NCBI RefSeq assembly: GCF_028369105.1
Contig: NZ_JAQNDO010000001.1
Coordinates: 4,060,501 to 4,124,500, forward strand
Origin: Polyangium mundeleinium
GTDB taxonomy: Bacteria; Myxococcota_A; Polyangia; Polyangiales; Polyangiaceae
Length of the DNA: 64,000 bases
Direction: 5' to 3'
In this document: positions 7,888 to 18,822 of the stretch, piece by piece
How the letters are laid out: each line of letters begins with the position of its first letter
Position numbering within the stretch: position 1 is the stretch's first letter
The notes under the pieces: generated by a model
What the model was told of the DNA's origin: nothing
The model's input: the letters and a program-made list of their open reading frames with translations, nothing else
Databases searched by the model: none
Program-made: the position numbers and the translations under genes

Positions 7888-9033
7888 ATGGAAAGAAACC
7901 TTTTCCGCGAAGAGCACGAGCTGTTCCGAACGTCCTTCCGCCGGTTCATCGACCGCGAGGTCAAGCCGCACCAGGAGCGGTGGATGGAGCAGGGGAGCGT
8001 CGACCGCGAGGCGTGGCGCAAGGCGGGGGAGGGGGGCTTCCTCTGCCCGTCGCTCGATCCGGCCTACGGCGGCGCGGGCGGTGATTTCCTCCATTCGGTG
8101 ATCGTGATCGAGGAGATGGCCCGGGCTTACGACGCCGGCTTCGCGATGTCGCTGCACTCGGACGTCGTGGTGCCGTACATCGAGACCTTCGGCACGGAGG
8201 AGCAGAAGCAGCGCTGGCTGCCCGGCTGCGCGTCCGGGGAGATCGTGACAGCGATCGCGATGACGGAGCCGGGGACGGGCAGCGATCTTGCGGGGCTCGC
8301 GACGACGGCCGTGCGTGACGGCGACCATTACGTCTTGAATGGGGCGAAGACGTTCATCTCGAACGGCATTCTCTGCGACATCTGCATCGTGGCGGCGAAG
8401 ACGGATTCGAATCCGGAGAACGCGCACCGGGGCATCAGCCTGTTCGTCGTGGAGGCGGGGACGCCGGGGTTCGTGAAGGGCAAGAAGCTGCGCAAGATGG
8501 GGCTGCCCTCGCAGGACACGTCGGAGCTCTCCTTCGAGGATTGCCGCGTGCCCGTGAAGAACCTCCTCGGCGAGGAGGGCGGGGGGTTCGTGATGCTGAT
8601 GAAGAAGCTCCAGCAGGAGCGGCTCGTCGTGGCGATCGGGTGTCAGGCGGGGGCGGAGCGGATCCTCGAGGACACGGTCGCGTATTGCAAGGAGCGCAAG
8701 GCGTTCGGCAAGCCGATCGCGAAGTTCCAGAACACGCAATTCAAGCTGGCCGAGTGCGCGACGAAGGTCGAAGTGGGCCGCACGTTCCTCGATCGCCTCA
8801 TCGCGGAGCACGTCGCGGGCAAGTACCTCGTGAAGGAGTGCTCGATGGCGAAGCTCTGGCAATCGGAGATGCTCGGCGAGGTGGTCGACGAGTGCCTGCA
8901 GTTCTTCGGTGGGTATGGCTACATGCTCGAATACCCGGTGACGCGGGCTTACATGGATGCGCGCGTGCAGCGGATCTTCGCCGGGACGAACGAGATCATG
9001 AAGGTGATCATCGCGAAGCAGATGGGGCTCTGA
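7888..9033 (+). CDS. Acyl-CoA dehydrogenase (long-chain/isovaleryl subclass)
   Basis: The 381-residue protein is full length, with MTEPGTGSD in the middle domain, RKAFG, and FFGGYGYMLEYP near the C-terminus. The usual catalytic Glu of YEGTSE is Ala here (FAGTNEIM). A Glu is found instead in the helix sequence QQERLVVAIG, which is where isovaleryl- and long-chain acyl-CoA dehydrogenases keep their catalytic base. This places it in that subclass; the exact substrate is not determined. It stands alone on the plus strand before the repeat array. Confidence 0.93.
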   Translation: MERNLFREEHELFRTSFRRFIDREVKPHQERWMEQGSVDREAWRKAGEGGFLCPSLDPAYGGAGGDFLHSVIVIEEMARAYDAGFAMSLHSDVVVPYIETFGTEEQKQRWLPGCASGEIVTAIAMTEPGTGSDLAGLATTAVRDGDHYVLNGAKTFISNGILCDICIVAAKTDSNPENAHRGISLFVVEAGTPGFVKGKKLRKMGLPSQDTSELSFEDCRVPVKNLLGEEGGGFVMLMKKLQQERLVVAIGCQAGAERILEDTVAYCKERKAFGKPIAKFQNTQFKLAECATKVEVGRTFLDRLIAEHVAGKYLVKECSMAKLWQSEMLGEVVDECLQFFGGYGYMLEYPVTRAYMDARVQRIFAGTNEIMKVIIAKQMGL

Positions 9034-9143
9034 GGGGGGCGAGGGGCCATCGTCCTTCGTCCTCGACGACGCGGATGACGCGTTCGAGGCGAAGACGCGA
9101 CCGCGCGTGCGATCGTCGGCAGCCCGACGAGCCACACCAGGAG

Positions 9144-9616
9144 GGGCACCCATGCAACACCCCTCACCGACCGCGCTCCCCTGCCATGGCGGCCACGAGA
9201 GCCGGGCCGGGAAACGTTGTCAAGCTCGCTTGCGGGGGCGCAAAAGGGCCGATCTACCTTGCGCGGCGTGCCTTGCACGCACGCAAATCGGGCATCCCCC
9301 TTCCCGAGGACCGTCTTGCACCGACGCGAGAGCGCCCAAACCGATCACGAGGCGTGCCTTGCACCGGTGCAAGCACGCCTAAACACGCGGCACGACCCTT
9401 CTCGCGTGCATGCAAGCAACCCGAAACGCTCGTCCCGCCCCGCCTTGCACGCACGCAAGCGCGGCCATCCATCCGTCCCCGCGCCTCTTGCGCCCACGCG
9501 AGACGCAGGGTGCACACGCGCCGGTGGCCTTTGCGTCGACGCAAGCCCCGTCGCGACGCGGCGTTCCTTCGATTTGCACGGAAGCACCCCCCGCTGTGCC
9601 CCCGCGACGCGACCTG
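9144..9616. repeat. Array of ~11 near-palindromic units at an exact 43-bp period
   Basis: A 14-bp core of type TTGC-N6-GCAA recurs with starts at 9144, 9187, 9230, 9273, 9316, 9359, 9402, 9445, 9488, 9531 and 9574, each exactly 43 bp apart. Cores from 9230 onward are clear; the first two are weaker. Two are perfect palindromes with different centres (TTGCACCGGTGCAA at 9359 and TTGCGTCGACGCAA at 9531). The 29-bp stretches between cores differ, although several carry an AAAC near their middle. The period is not a multiple of three, so this is not a protein repeat. The array sits between two convergent 3' ends and so is not in a normal promoter position. Function unknown. Confidence 0.8.
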
Positions 9617-9653
9617 CTCGACACGCGCACGGACGCCGGCGCAGGGCTCATCA

Positions 9654-9729
9654 ACCCCGGGTCCAGCGCTTGCGCTGGTTCGGGTCCAGGGGCGAAGAGC
9701 CCCTGGTCGGGCCCGGGGTGAAACCCCGG
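9654..9729. other. Strongly folded element with two mutually exclusive stems
   Basis: ACCCCGGG (9654-9661) pairs with CCCGGGGT (9712-9719), enclosing two hairpins: CCAGCG/CGCTGG (9663-9678) and CCAGGGGC/GCCCCTGG (9686-9706). The right arm can instead pair with ACCCCGG at 9723-9729 through a 3-nt loop. It lies just past the 3' end of the downstream kinase gene (stop at 9765 on the minus strand). It may serve as a terminator or be a copy of a dispersed structured repeat. Confidence 0.55.
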
Positions 9730-9764
9730 CGCGACGCTACACCAGCACCCCCTCCGTCTCGTCC

Positions 9765-11324
9765 CTACCGCCCCCGTCTCAAGATCCGCCCAATCTTCTT
9801 CCCCAATCCATCCGGCCCCGCCGGCGCGCTCGCCACGTCGGCTGCGCCTGCTGAGACGAGCCGCGTCATGCGGTCGGGCGTGAGCGACGATGCGCAGACG
9901 AGGACCCGCGCCCGCGGCTGGGTCCGGGCGAGCTCGACGATCTTCGCGGCTGCGCCGTCCACGTCCGTGCCTGCGTCGATGAGCACCACGGCGAGGTTCG
10001 CTCGGCCCTTGTCGTCGAGGGCTTCGAGCGGGATCAGATAGATGCCTTGGGAGGCGAGGCCCGTGACGCACGAAGGGTCGATGCCCGACGCGCTGGGCAT
10101 CCGGATCCATCCGACCTCCGTGAGCCCGTGTCCTGGATCCGTTGAATCTTGGGCGCGGGCACGTTGCCCGTCCCATTGCGGCACGCGTGACTCCCGGCCG
10201 CCGAGCGGCTCGTTTCCTTTGCGCGTGACGAGCTGCGTCGCGAGCGACTGGGGGTCGAGCGCGTCCTCGAGCCGCTTTTTGGCCACCCCGGCGTTTGCTG
10301 GCCTGCGCTCCGGTTGCTTGGCGAGCATGTCGAGGCGTAACTTTTCGAGCAGCGGCGGCACGGGGTCCGAGCCGGTCGGGCGTGCGAGCGGCGGCGGCGG
10401 CAAGAACAGGTGCGCCGAGATGATCTCGATGGAGTTTTTCCCGAGGAAGGGCGGCCTGCCTTGCAGCATCGCCGTCAGGACACACCCGATCGCATAAATG
10501 TCCGTCGCGGGGCCGACGGCGAGCGAATGACATTGCTCGGGGCTCATGTACTCGGGCGTGCCGCCCACGGCCTCGGGCTTCGTGAGCGTCGGGCCGCTAT
10601 CGTCTTCCTTGGGCAGCTCGACGTGCGCGAGACCAAAATCGAGGATCTTGACGGTGCGCTTGCTGCCCTCGTCCGTCAGGAAGATGTTTTCCGGTTTCAG
10701 GTCCCGGTGCACGATGCCGCGCGCGTGCGCCACGTCGAAGGCGTCGAGGACCTGCCCGAGGATGTCCCGTACGTCGGTGAGCGGCGGCGCCTCGTCCCGG
10801 TCGCGGAGCCACGAATGCAGCGTGACCCCGACGAGGTATTCCATGACCAGGAAGGGCAACCCTTCGTCTTCGCCGTAATCGATGACGCGAACCACGTTCG
10901 GGTGGTTGAGCAGCGTCGCGGCCCGGGCTTCGCGGTAAAACCTCCGCACGTAGTCGGGCTCGATCGAGATGTTGTAATGGAGCAGTTTCACCGCGACCGG
11001 CATGCGCAAGGTCACGTGCTCGGCGCGGTAGACCTCGCCCATGCCGCCCGAGCCGATCCGGGCGAGGAGGCGATACTTGCCCGCGAGGACGAGGCCGACG
11101 TGCCCGCCCGTGCGCTCCCGGAGGATCGGGGGGGCCTTCGCGACGGCTTGGTACGCGAGGTCCTGGGGGGAGGGGAGGGTTTGCAGCGTCGTGTGGTGCT
11201 GCGCTTCGAGATCGTCGAGATTGTCGACCCCGGGCGGGCGGACGCTGATGCGCACCGGTACCTGTCCGCTCGTTGGGCCCCCAGGCTTCGAAGGGGAACG
11301 GTCATCGTCGTCGTCGCCGCTCAT
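9765..11324 (-). CDS. Cytosolic Ser/Thr protein kinase with C-terminal receiver-like domain
   Basis: The 519-residue product has a kinase domain at about residues 83-350: GSGGMG (91-96), VAVK with Lys 113, HRDLKPEN (206-213), DFG (229-231) and MSPEQ. No membrane span follows. The last ~100 residues look like a response-regulator fold: VVLIDAG gives the central Asp strand, VCASS the Thr/Ser strand, and a GAADVASAP turn stands where receivers normally have the conserved Lys. That Lys is missing, so it may be a pseudo-receiver. The ATG at 11324 overlaps the upstream stop by ATGA, coupling it to the FecR/LysM envelope protein. Confidence 0.9.
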   Translation of the reverse strand: MSGDDDDDRSPSKPGGPTSGQVPVRISVRPPGVDNLDDLEAQHHTTLQTLPSPQDLAYQAVAKAPPILRERTGGHVGLVLAGKYRLLARIGSGGMGEVYRAEHVTLRMPVAVKLLHYNISIEPDYVRRFYREARAATLLNHPNVVRVIDYGEDEGLPFLVMEYLVGVTLHSWLRDRDEAPPLTDVRDILGQVLDAFDVAHARGIVHRDLKPENIFLTDEGSKRTVKILDFGLAHVELPKEDDSGPTLTKPEAVGGTPEYMSPEQCHSLAVGPATDIYAIGCVLTAMLQGRPPFLGKNSIEIISAHLFLPPPPLARPTGSDPVPPLLEKLRLDMLAKQPERRPANAGVAKKRLEDALDPQSLATQLVTRKGNEPLGGRESRVPQWDGQRARAQDSTDPGHGLTEVGWIRMPSASGIDPSCVTGLASQGIYLIPLEALDDKGRANLAVVLIDAGTDVDGAAAKIVELARTQPRARVLVCASSLTPDRMTRLVSAGAADVASAPAGPDGLGKKIGRILRRGR

Positions 11325-13666
11325 CGGCTCTCTGCCTCCAGGCGGAATCCGAGGGATCCGGTCACCGTGCCCGCCGCCTGCCAGGTGACGCTCTCCGCGC
11401 GCCCGATCCAGCCGGACAGCGCGAAGAACACGGATCCGCCCGCCTCGACGCCGGCCGTCAGGCCATAAGGAACCACGACCGTGCCGGCCTGCCCGATCGT
11501 GGCGAGCACGTGGGCATCGGCGACGACGTACGCCCGGAGCCAGCGCCAGGGGTCGTAGGTCGCGCCCACGAGCAGATACGGCTGCACCCAGGGGATCTGC
11601 GCGGACGGCTCTTCCAGAAGGAAGCGCGCGCCCGCGTTGACGACCCACGTCATGCGGCCCTGCGCCCCGCCGGCGGTGCCGCCGAGGTCGAACATGAAAT
11701 CACTCCGGTTTTCGAGCGGCAGGCCGACCCGGAGGAGCGGCGCGATCTCGAGCTCGGAGTCGCCGCGCTGGAGGACACGATAACGCGCCCCGAGCCACGC
11801 CATGTCCTCCGTGGGCACGCTGCCCGGCATCGTGTCCGCGCCTCCTCGTTCGAAGGGCGTCGTGACGATGAGCGCGTCGAGCCCGAGCGCGCCGAACGAG
11901 CCGCTCACCCGGCCATTGGCCTGGAAGACCGGGCCGTTCGCCGTGCTGCCCGCGCTCAGGCCGCGGCCGACGGCCGTGGGCGCCGTTGGGCTCGTCCAGG
12001 GGACGGCCGTGACGCCCGCCGGGCGGAAGGGCGGCAGCCACGCGCCGAGCGGGCGGAGCTGCGGGCGCCGCGGGGGAGGCGGCAGCGGCTTGTCCGGCGC
12101 GAGGATCGTGGTCGTGCCGAGGACCTTTCCGTGGGAGTCGAGCACGTCGAGCCGCGCCTCCCCATGCGCGTCGCCGACAGGGATGGAGGCGAGCAGCGCG
12201 CCGCCCTCGGCCACGGCGAGCGGGATCGTCTCCACGCGCTCGCCGAGGCGGAAGCGGAGGCGCGGCGCGACGCGCTTCGGGATGTCGATCTCCCCGAGCC
12301 CCTTCGTGGCGACGTGCACGCGGATCTCGCGCTTCGCCGCGTCGAACGTGGCCGTGGGGGTCGTCGTGACGGGCGTGGGGACGAGGGTGATCCGCTCTTC
12401 GAGCCCGCTCTTCGTACGGAAGCGTAGCGTCTTCGGCGCTTGCTTGAGGAGGTCGATCTGCGCGGGCGGCGGGCCGAAGGGGCCTTCGTCGAGGGCCACC
12501 TCGACGGGGCTCGACGCGGTGAGCGCGAGGATGCCGTAGGGGTTCACCGTGACGGTCTTGCCCTCGAAGCGCGCGCCCTCGCCGCGGAGCTCGGCCGCGA
12601 CGACGTCGATGGTGCGCACGTCGGAGGCGACGCCGAGGTACTCCTCGACGTCGATGGCGCGGACCCGTACGCGGTAGAGGCCCGGCGGCATCTTTTCGGC
12701 GCGGAACGAGCGCACGTCGGCGGGGATCTCTTCGCGCACGACGAGATCGTGGAAGCCCTCGTCGCGCGAGACTTCGAGCCGGTAGGCCTTGGCCTTCTCG
12801 ACGGGGTTCCAGCTCGTGGTGATCACGGCCGTGCCCGGGGGCGCGAGCACGACGGACGGGGATCCTCCGTCCTCCCAGCGCGGCGCGGGCGGCAGCGGGC
12901 GCGGCGGGGCGGGAGGCGCTGGCCCCTCGAAGCGCGTGCCGTAGTTCTTCGGCACCGTCACCGTCTTGCCCCCCGACTGGACCGCGGCGTTGCCGTCGAA
13001 GACCGCCACGGTCGTGCGCGCCTTTTTCCGCTCGACGACCGTGTCGCTCGACGCGGCGCGCACGACGCCGCCGTCGGGCACGGCGATCTCGGCCGGCTCG
13101 CCGCGCAGCGCAGACAAGCCCGCCTGCACCTCGCCCGCCTCGATCTCGACCGCCGGCGGCGTCTTCGAGACGCTCGTCTTGCCGGCGGTCCCGTAGATCA
13201 CGACGAGCGTGTTCTGCGCGAGGAAGACGTGCGTGTGATCGAGGAACTCGATGTGCGCGCGTCCATCGTCCATCGTCTGGACGTTGTGGTTGCGGTAGAG
13301 CGCGGCGCCCGTCACGACCGTGTCCCACCCGCCGCCCGAGGGCCTGCCGCGCACGTTGGGGTGGCTCGACTTGATGCGCGCGTCGGGCACGCTCGTGACG
13401 CCCTTCGGCAGGATGAGCGTGATGCCCTCGGGCAAGGGCTTGCGGCCCGCGCAGTCGACGCGGTTGTAGCGGTTGATGAGGGGCACGTGCGCGGCCGCGC
13501 CGTACATGACCTTCGCGATGTCCTCGCACGTCTCGCCCTTCTGCACGCCCCAGTGCACGATGGGCTCGAGGAAGCCGGGCGGCGGCGGCGTGTCGGCGTG
13601 GGCGCGCGGCGCGGCGGAGAGCACGAGGGCCAGGGCGGCCAAGGCTCCTCTCACGACTGTGCGCAT
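11321..13666 (-). CDS. Secreted LysM-FecR domain protein with beta-barrel-like C-terminus
   Basis: The product is 781 residues. The start at 13666 is chosen because a GGAGGA ribosome site lies 8 nt upstream. A signal peptide ends at AHA. A LysM-like segment follows (HWGVQKGETCEDIAKVMYG), then a FecR-type domain, a Pro-rich linker, a fibronectin-like region and a C-terminal part rich in alternating beta segments that resembles an outer-membrane barrel. LysM suggests peptidoglycan binding. Because the kinase gene is directly coupled to it, an envelope structural or sensing role is likely. Confidence 0.8.
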   Translation of the reverse strand: MRTVVRGALAALALVLSAAPRAHADTPPPPGFLEPIVHWGVQKGETCEDIAKVMYGAAAHVPLINRYNRVDCAGRKPLPEGITLILPKGVTSVPDARIKSSHPNVRGRPSGGGWDTVVTGAALYRNHNVQTMDDGRAHIEFLDHTHVFLAQNTLVVIYGTAGKTSVSKTPPAVEIEAGEVQAGLSALRGEPAEIAVPDGGVVRAASSDTVVERKKARTTVAVFDGNAAVQSGGKTVTVPKNYGTRFEGPAPPAPPRPLPPAPRWEDGGSPSVVLAPPGTAVITTSWNPVEKAKAYRLEVSRDEGFHDLVVREEIPADVRSFRAEKMPPGLYRVRVRAIDVEEYLGVASDVRTIDVVAAELRGEGARFEGKTVTVNPYGILALTASSPVEVALDEGPFGPPPAQIDLLKQAPKTLRFRTKSGLEERITLVPTPVTTTPTATFDAAKREIRVHVATKGLGEIDIPKRVAPRLRFRLGERVETIPLAVAEGGALLASIPVGDAHGEARLDVLDSHGKVLGTTTILAPDKPLPPPPRRPQLRPLGAWLPPFRPAGVTAVPWTSPTAPTAVGRGLSAGSTANGPVFQANGRVSGSFGALGLDALIVTTPFERGGADTMPGSVPTEDMAWLGARYRVLQRGDSELEIAPLLRVGLPLENRSDFMFDLGGTAGGAQGRMTWVVNAGARFLLEEPSAQIPWVQPYLLVGATYDPWRWLRAYVVADAHVLATIGQAGTVVVPYGLTAGVEAGGSVFFALSGWIGRAESVTWQAAGTVTGSLGFRLEAESR

Positions 13667-13830
13667 GCCCATTCCTCCGACGACGCGCGGACGTGAGGCC
13701 ACGCCGCCGCCCGCCAGCATAGACACGGTTCGTGGCGCGTGGCGAGACCCGCGCGTCTTCCCACGGAGGGCCCCGGCCTCGCTTCGTTTCGGGTTGCCCC
13801 CTCGCGTCCGCTGCCATAGCGTCGGGCCCC

Positions 13831-15579
13831 ATGGTCGCCCGGCGTTTCCGCTCCCTTGCGTGCGCGGGCGCCGTGTGGCTCGCGCCCGCCGTGGCGAGCG
13901 CGCAGGCGGCGACCGCGCTGGAGCGGCTCGAACCAGCGCCCGCGGGCGACGGCTTTTTCGCTGTGCCGCGCGCCGAGGTGGCCGGCGATCTCCGCGCCTC
14001 GGCCTCGCTCGTGTTCTCGTACGCCCACGCACCGCTCTCGCTGCGCGTCGGGACGGGCGACGCCGCGCAGGAGGCCGGCGAGGTGGTCTCGTATCAGCTC
14101 ACGGGCCACCTCCTCGCCGCGATCGAGATTCGCCGGTTCTTGAAGCTCGACCTCGACGTGCCGGTGACGCTGGCCCAGGGCGGGGAGTCTCCCTCGATCA
14201 CGGGGCTCGTGGCGGCGCTGCCGCCCGGCACGCCCACCACGTACGGCTCGCCGGCGGGCGCCGCGATGAACGATCTCCGGCTCGGCGTGCGCCTGGTGCT
14301 CTTGCCCCAGCGCGGCGCGATCCCCGCGGCGAGCCTCGTCTACGCGGTCTGGCTGCCGACGGGCGACGCGACGGCGTTCACGGGTACGGGCGAGGTCCGG
14401 CACATGCCGTCGATCGTCGTGGGGGCCGACATGGGCCGGTTTTCCTACTCGATCGCGCTCGGGCGGCGCGTGCAGGACGCGCGCGGCGGGCTCGGCCTGC
14501 TCGGCGGAGAGCTCGTCGCGGGAGGCGCGATCGCGGGGCGTTTCGGGCGATTTTCGGCGAACGCGGAGCTCTACGGATCCACGGTGACCGTGGGGGCCTC
14601 GCCGTTCGGGCGCGGGACGACGAACATCGAGCTCTTGCTCGGCGGTCGCGCCACGCTGGGTCCGCTCGCGCTCGGCCTCGCCGGCGGGCCCGGGCTCACG
14701 GCCGGCGTCGGGACGCCGACGTTCCGGCTCGTGGCGAGCGTGGGGGCTTCGTTCGACGTGCCGCGAAAGGCGCAGGCGAGGCCCGAGGACACGACGAGCG
14801 GGGGCGCGTCGGCGTCCGGCAGGGATCCGAAGGCGAATCCGAAAGGGAACCACGGGCCGGGCGTCGAGGCTGCCGCGGCGCCGGACGCCGACGGTGATGG
14901 CGTGCCCGACGCGAAGGACGTGTGCCCCGATCGCGCGGGCGACGCGACGCCCACGGCCGCGCGTCCTGGTTGCCCGCCCGATCGGGACGGCGACGCCATC
15001 GCGGACGCGGACGACGTCTGCCCCGACGAGCCCGGCGTGGCGAGCGCCGATCCCGCGCGTTTCGGCTGCGCGCTCGACACGGACGGCGACGGGATCGCCG
15101 ACGGCGTCGACGCGTGCCCCAAGGAGCGGGGCGAGGCGAACGCGGACCCCAAGGTCACCGGTTGCCCCGCGTCGGTGCGCGTCGAGGGCACGCAGATCGT
15201 GATCCTGCAGGAGGTCAACTTCGCCACGGGCAGCGACGTGATCGCGCCGGAGAGTTACGCGCTTCTGGAGCAGGTCGCCGCGGTGCTCGCGCAGCACCCG
15301 GAGATCGCGCGGGTCGCGATCGACGGCCACACGGACAACGTCGGCGTCGCGCGGGCGAACGTGACGCTCTCGCAGCGGCGTGCCGTCGCCGTCGTGCGCT
15401 GGCTCGTGGATCACGGCGTTGACGCGCGGCGTCTGGAGGCGCGTGGCTTCGGGCCGCGAAGGCCGGTCGCGAGCAACGACAACCCCGAGGGGCGCGCCAA
15501 GAACCGCCGCGTGGAGTTCCAGATCCTCCGGCGCACGACGCTCGGCGAGGCCGGTTGGAAGGAAGGCGCCGCGAAGTGA
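13831..15579 (+). CDS. OmpA-family outer-membrane protein with TSP3 repeats
   Basis: The 582-residue protein has a signal peptide (ending VASA), an N-terminal region of alternating beta strands fitting a membrane barrel, and three calcium-binding thrombospondin type-3 repeats (DADGDGVPDAKDVCPD, DRDGDAIADADDVCPD, DTDGDGIADGVDACPK). A C-terminal OmpA domain has the peptidoglycan-binding signature DGHTDNVG and NRRVEF. It should bridge the outer membrane and cell wall. The stop codon overlaps the start of the adenylate cyclase gene (GTGA), implying coupled translation. Confidence 0.92.
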   Translation: MVARRFRSLACAGAVWLAPAVASAQAATALERLEPAPAGDGFFAVPRAEVAGDLRASASLVFSYAHAPLSLRVGTGDAAQEAGEVVSYQLTGHLLAAIEIRRFLKLDLDVPVTLAQGGESPSITGLVAALPPGTPTTYGSPAGAAMNDLRLGVRLVLLPQRGAIPAASLVYAVWLPTGDATAFTGTGEVRHMPSIVVGADMGRFSYSIALGRRVQDARGGLGLLGGELVAGGAIAGRFGRFSANAELYGSTVTVGASPFGRGTTNIELLLGGRATLGPLALGLAGGPGLTAGVGTPTFRLVASVGASFDVPRKAQARPEDTTSGGASASGRDPKANPKGNHGPGVEAAAAPDADGDGVPDAKDVCPDRAGDATPTAARPGCPPDRDGDAIADADDVCPDEPGVASADPARFGCALDTDGDGIADGVDACPKERGEANADPKVTGCPASVRVEGTQIVILQEVNFATGSDVIAPESYALLEQVAAVLAQHPEIARVAIDGHTDNVGVARANVTLSQRRAVAVVRWLVDHGVDARRLEARGFGPRRPVASNDNPEGRAKNRRVEFQILRRTTLGEAGWKEGAAK

Positions 15580-17345
15580 AGCTCGGCTCCATCGGCGCAC
15601 GCGCGCTTTTGCTGTTCGCGGCGGTCGGGCTCGTGCCCGTCGGCGCGGTCGTGGCGCTCTTGCTCTCCGTGAACCGCCAGGCGGTGCAGACGAGCGAGCA
15701 GCAGCTCCAGGCGGCCGTGCTCGAAGAGCTCGAGCGCGCCACGATGCGTCACGTCGAGGGCGTGCGCGTCGACGCCGATGCCGTGGCGTTCGCGCTTTAT
15801 CAGGCAGCAGGTGCGAAGTCCGCGGCCGGTGGGGATGGCCTCGATGCGGTCCGCGCGATCCTCGGCACGCGCCGGGAGCTCGGCGCCGTCCGCTTCGAGG
15901 TGCCCGAGCGCGGCGTGAGCACGGTGCTGCGGCAGAAAGGCGACGAGGTCGCCGCGGGCCCCGACGTGCCTGCCTCGACGCCCGCGATGCAGAAGGCCGC
16001 GGACGAGCACGGCATGGGCGTCGCGCTGCTCGGGCCGGGCAAAGGCCTCCTCGTGGTGCCGATCCCCGCGGTCGAGGGCGCGGCCACGAAGGCGCGCGGC
16101 TACGTCACGGCCGCGCTCGACTTCGTGGATCTCCAGCGCGAGATCGACGACATCGCGGGCCGTCGTTTCGGCGGCGCCGTGGGCCTCGTCGTGGTCGACG
16201 CGACGCGGCGCAGCGTCGCTTCGCACGGCATGCCCGAGATCGGCGCCTTCGCCGACACGGCGAGCCACCCGCTCTGGACCGGTTTTTCCAAGGAGAACCC
16301 CGGGCTCGTGGGCGTGGTGCGGGTCGCGCCGTACCGCGCGGAGAGCGGCGCGGACATGATCGGCGTGGTGCGTTTTCTCCCGGGCCTCGGCTGGGGCGTC
16401 GCGCTCGCGCGCCGCGAGGAGGACGCCTTCGCCGTGCTCTCGGCGATGCAGCGTCGCGGCGCGCTCGTCGCGCTCGGCGCGGCGCTGCTCGCGCTCGCGG
16501 CGGCGGCGTTCTCGGCGCGCTGGATCGCGCGGCCGATCGTGCACCTCGCGGGGCAAGCGCGGCTCGTCGGCGAGCGTCGCTGGCGGGAGCTTTCGATCTC
16601 GTCGTCGCGCACCGACGAGATCGGCACGCTCACGACGGAGCTCTCGCGGATGGCGACCGACCTCGAAGGCAGCGAGATCGAGATCGCCCGCCAGGCCCGC
16701 CAGCGCGCGGATCTCGGCCGGTTCCTGAGCAAGGAGCTCGTGGAGGCGATCGTGAGCGGCCGGCACGAGCTCGCCCTCGGCGGCCGCCGCGCGGCGGTGA
16801 GCGTGCTCTTCGCCGACGTCGTCGCGTTCACGCCGCTCGCGGAGACGAGGCCGGCCGAGGAGGTCGTCACGCTGCTGAACGAGCTCTTCTCGGTGCTCAC
16901 GGAGGTCGTCTTCCGGCACGGGGGCACGGTCGACAAGTTCATCGGCGACTGCATCATGGCCGTGTGGGGCGCGCCCGTGGCCCAGGAGGATCACGCGGCC
17001 CGCGCGCTCGCCGCGGCCGAGGACATGATGCGGTTCCTGGAGACCGCGAACGAGTCGTTCCGCGAGCGGTACGGCACCACGATCGAGCTCGGCATCGGCA
17101 TCAACTCCGGCGAGGTCCTCGTGGGCAACATCGGCTCGGACAAGCGGATGGAGTACACCGTCATCGGTGACGTGGTGAACGTCGCCGCGCGCCTGGAGGC
17201 GATCGCGCGTCCCAACCAGGTGCTCGTTGCAGAGACCACCCACGGGCTCGTGGCGGACGCCTCGTTCGAGCTCTCGCCCCTCGGCGAGCGCGCGCTCACG
17301 GGCCGGAGCGCGACCACGAAGGTCTACGAGCTCGTGACGAGCTAG
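15576..17345 (+). CDS. Membrane adenylate/guanylate cyclase (class III) with HAMP
   Basis: The product is about 589 residues from the GTG at 15576, preceded by a GGAAGG ribosome site. The N-terminal membrane helix (about residues 8-32) is followed by a periplasmic sensor region, a second helix near residue 300 and a HAMP linker. The class III cyclase domain spans about 395-575, with FADVVAF (metal Asp), the GDCIMAVWGAP region and GINSGEVLVGNIG. The metal-binding Asp residues are present, so it should make cAMP or cGMP. Coupling to the OmpA gene suggests that it senses the envelope. Confidence 0.9.
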   Translation: MKLGSIGARALLLFAAVGLVPVGAVVALLLSVNRQAVQTSEQQLQAAVLEELERATMRHVEGVRVDADAVAFALYQAAGAKSAAGGDGLDAVRAILGTRRELGAVRFEVPERGVSTVLRQKGDEVAAGPDVPASTPAMQKAADEHGMGVALLGPGKGLLVVPIPAVEGAATKARGYVTAALDFVDLQREIDDIAGRRFGGAVGLVVVDATRRSVASHGMPEIGAFADTASHPLWTGFSKENPGLVGVVRVAPYRAESGADMIGVVRFLPGLGWGVALARREEDAFAVLSAMQRRGALVALGAALLALAAAAFSARWIARPIVHLAGQARLVGERRWRELSISSSRTDEIGTLTTELSRMATDLEGSEIEIARQARQRADLGRFLSKELVEAIVSGRHELALGGRRAAVSVLFADVVAFTPLAETRPAEEVVTLLNELFSVLTEVVFRHGGTVDKFIGDCIMAVWGAPVAQEDHAARALAAAEDMMRFLETANESFRERYGTTIELGIGINSGEVLVGNIGSDKRMEYTVIGDVVNVAARLEAIARPNQVLVAETTHGLVADASFELSPLGERALTGRSATTKVYELVTS

Positions 17346-17417
17346 GGCTTTTTAGGGCGGATGCATGACGCATTCGAAGACCTCGGGCGCGTGCATGGGC
17401 TAGAGTAGGCGCGCGCA

Positions 17418-18821
<1,404 letters not shown>

Positions 18822-18822
18822 T

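Noticed and set aside
9144-9616. CRISPR array
   Set aside because: The conserved part is only ~14 bp and imperfect, the period is 43 bp (too short for known repeat plus spacer), and there are no cas genes.
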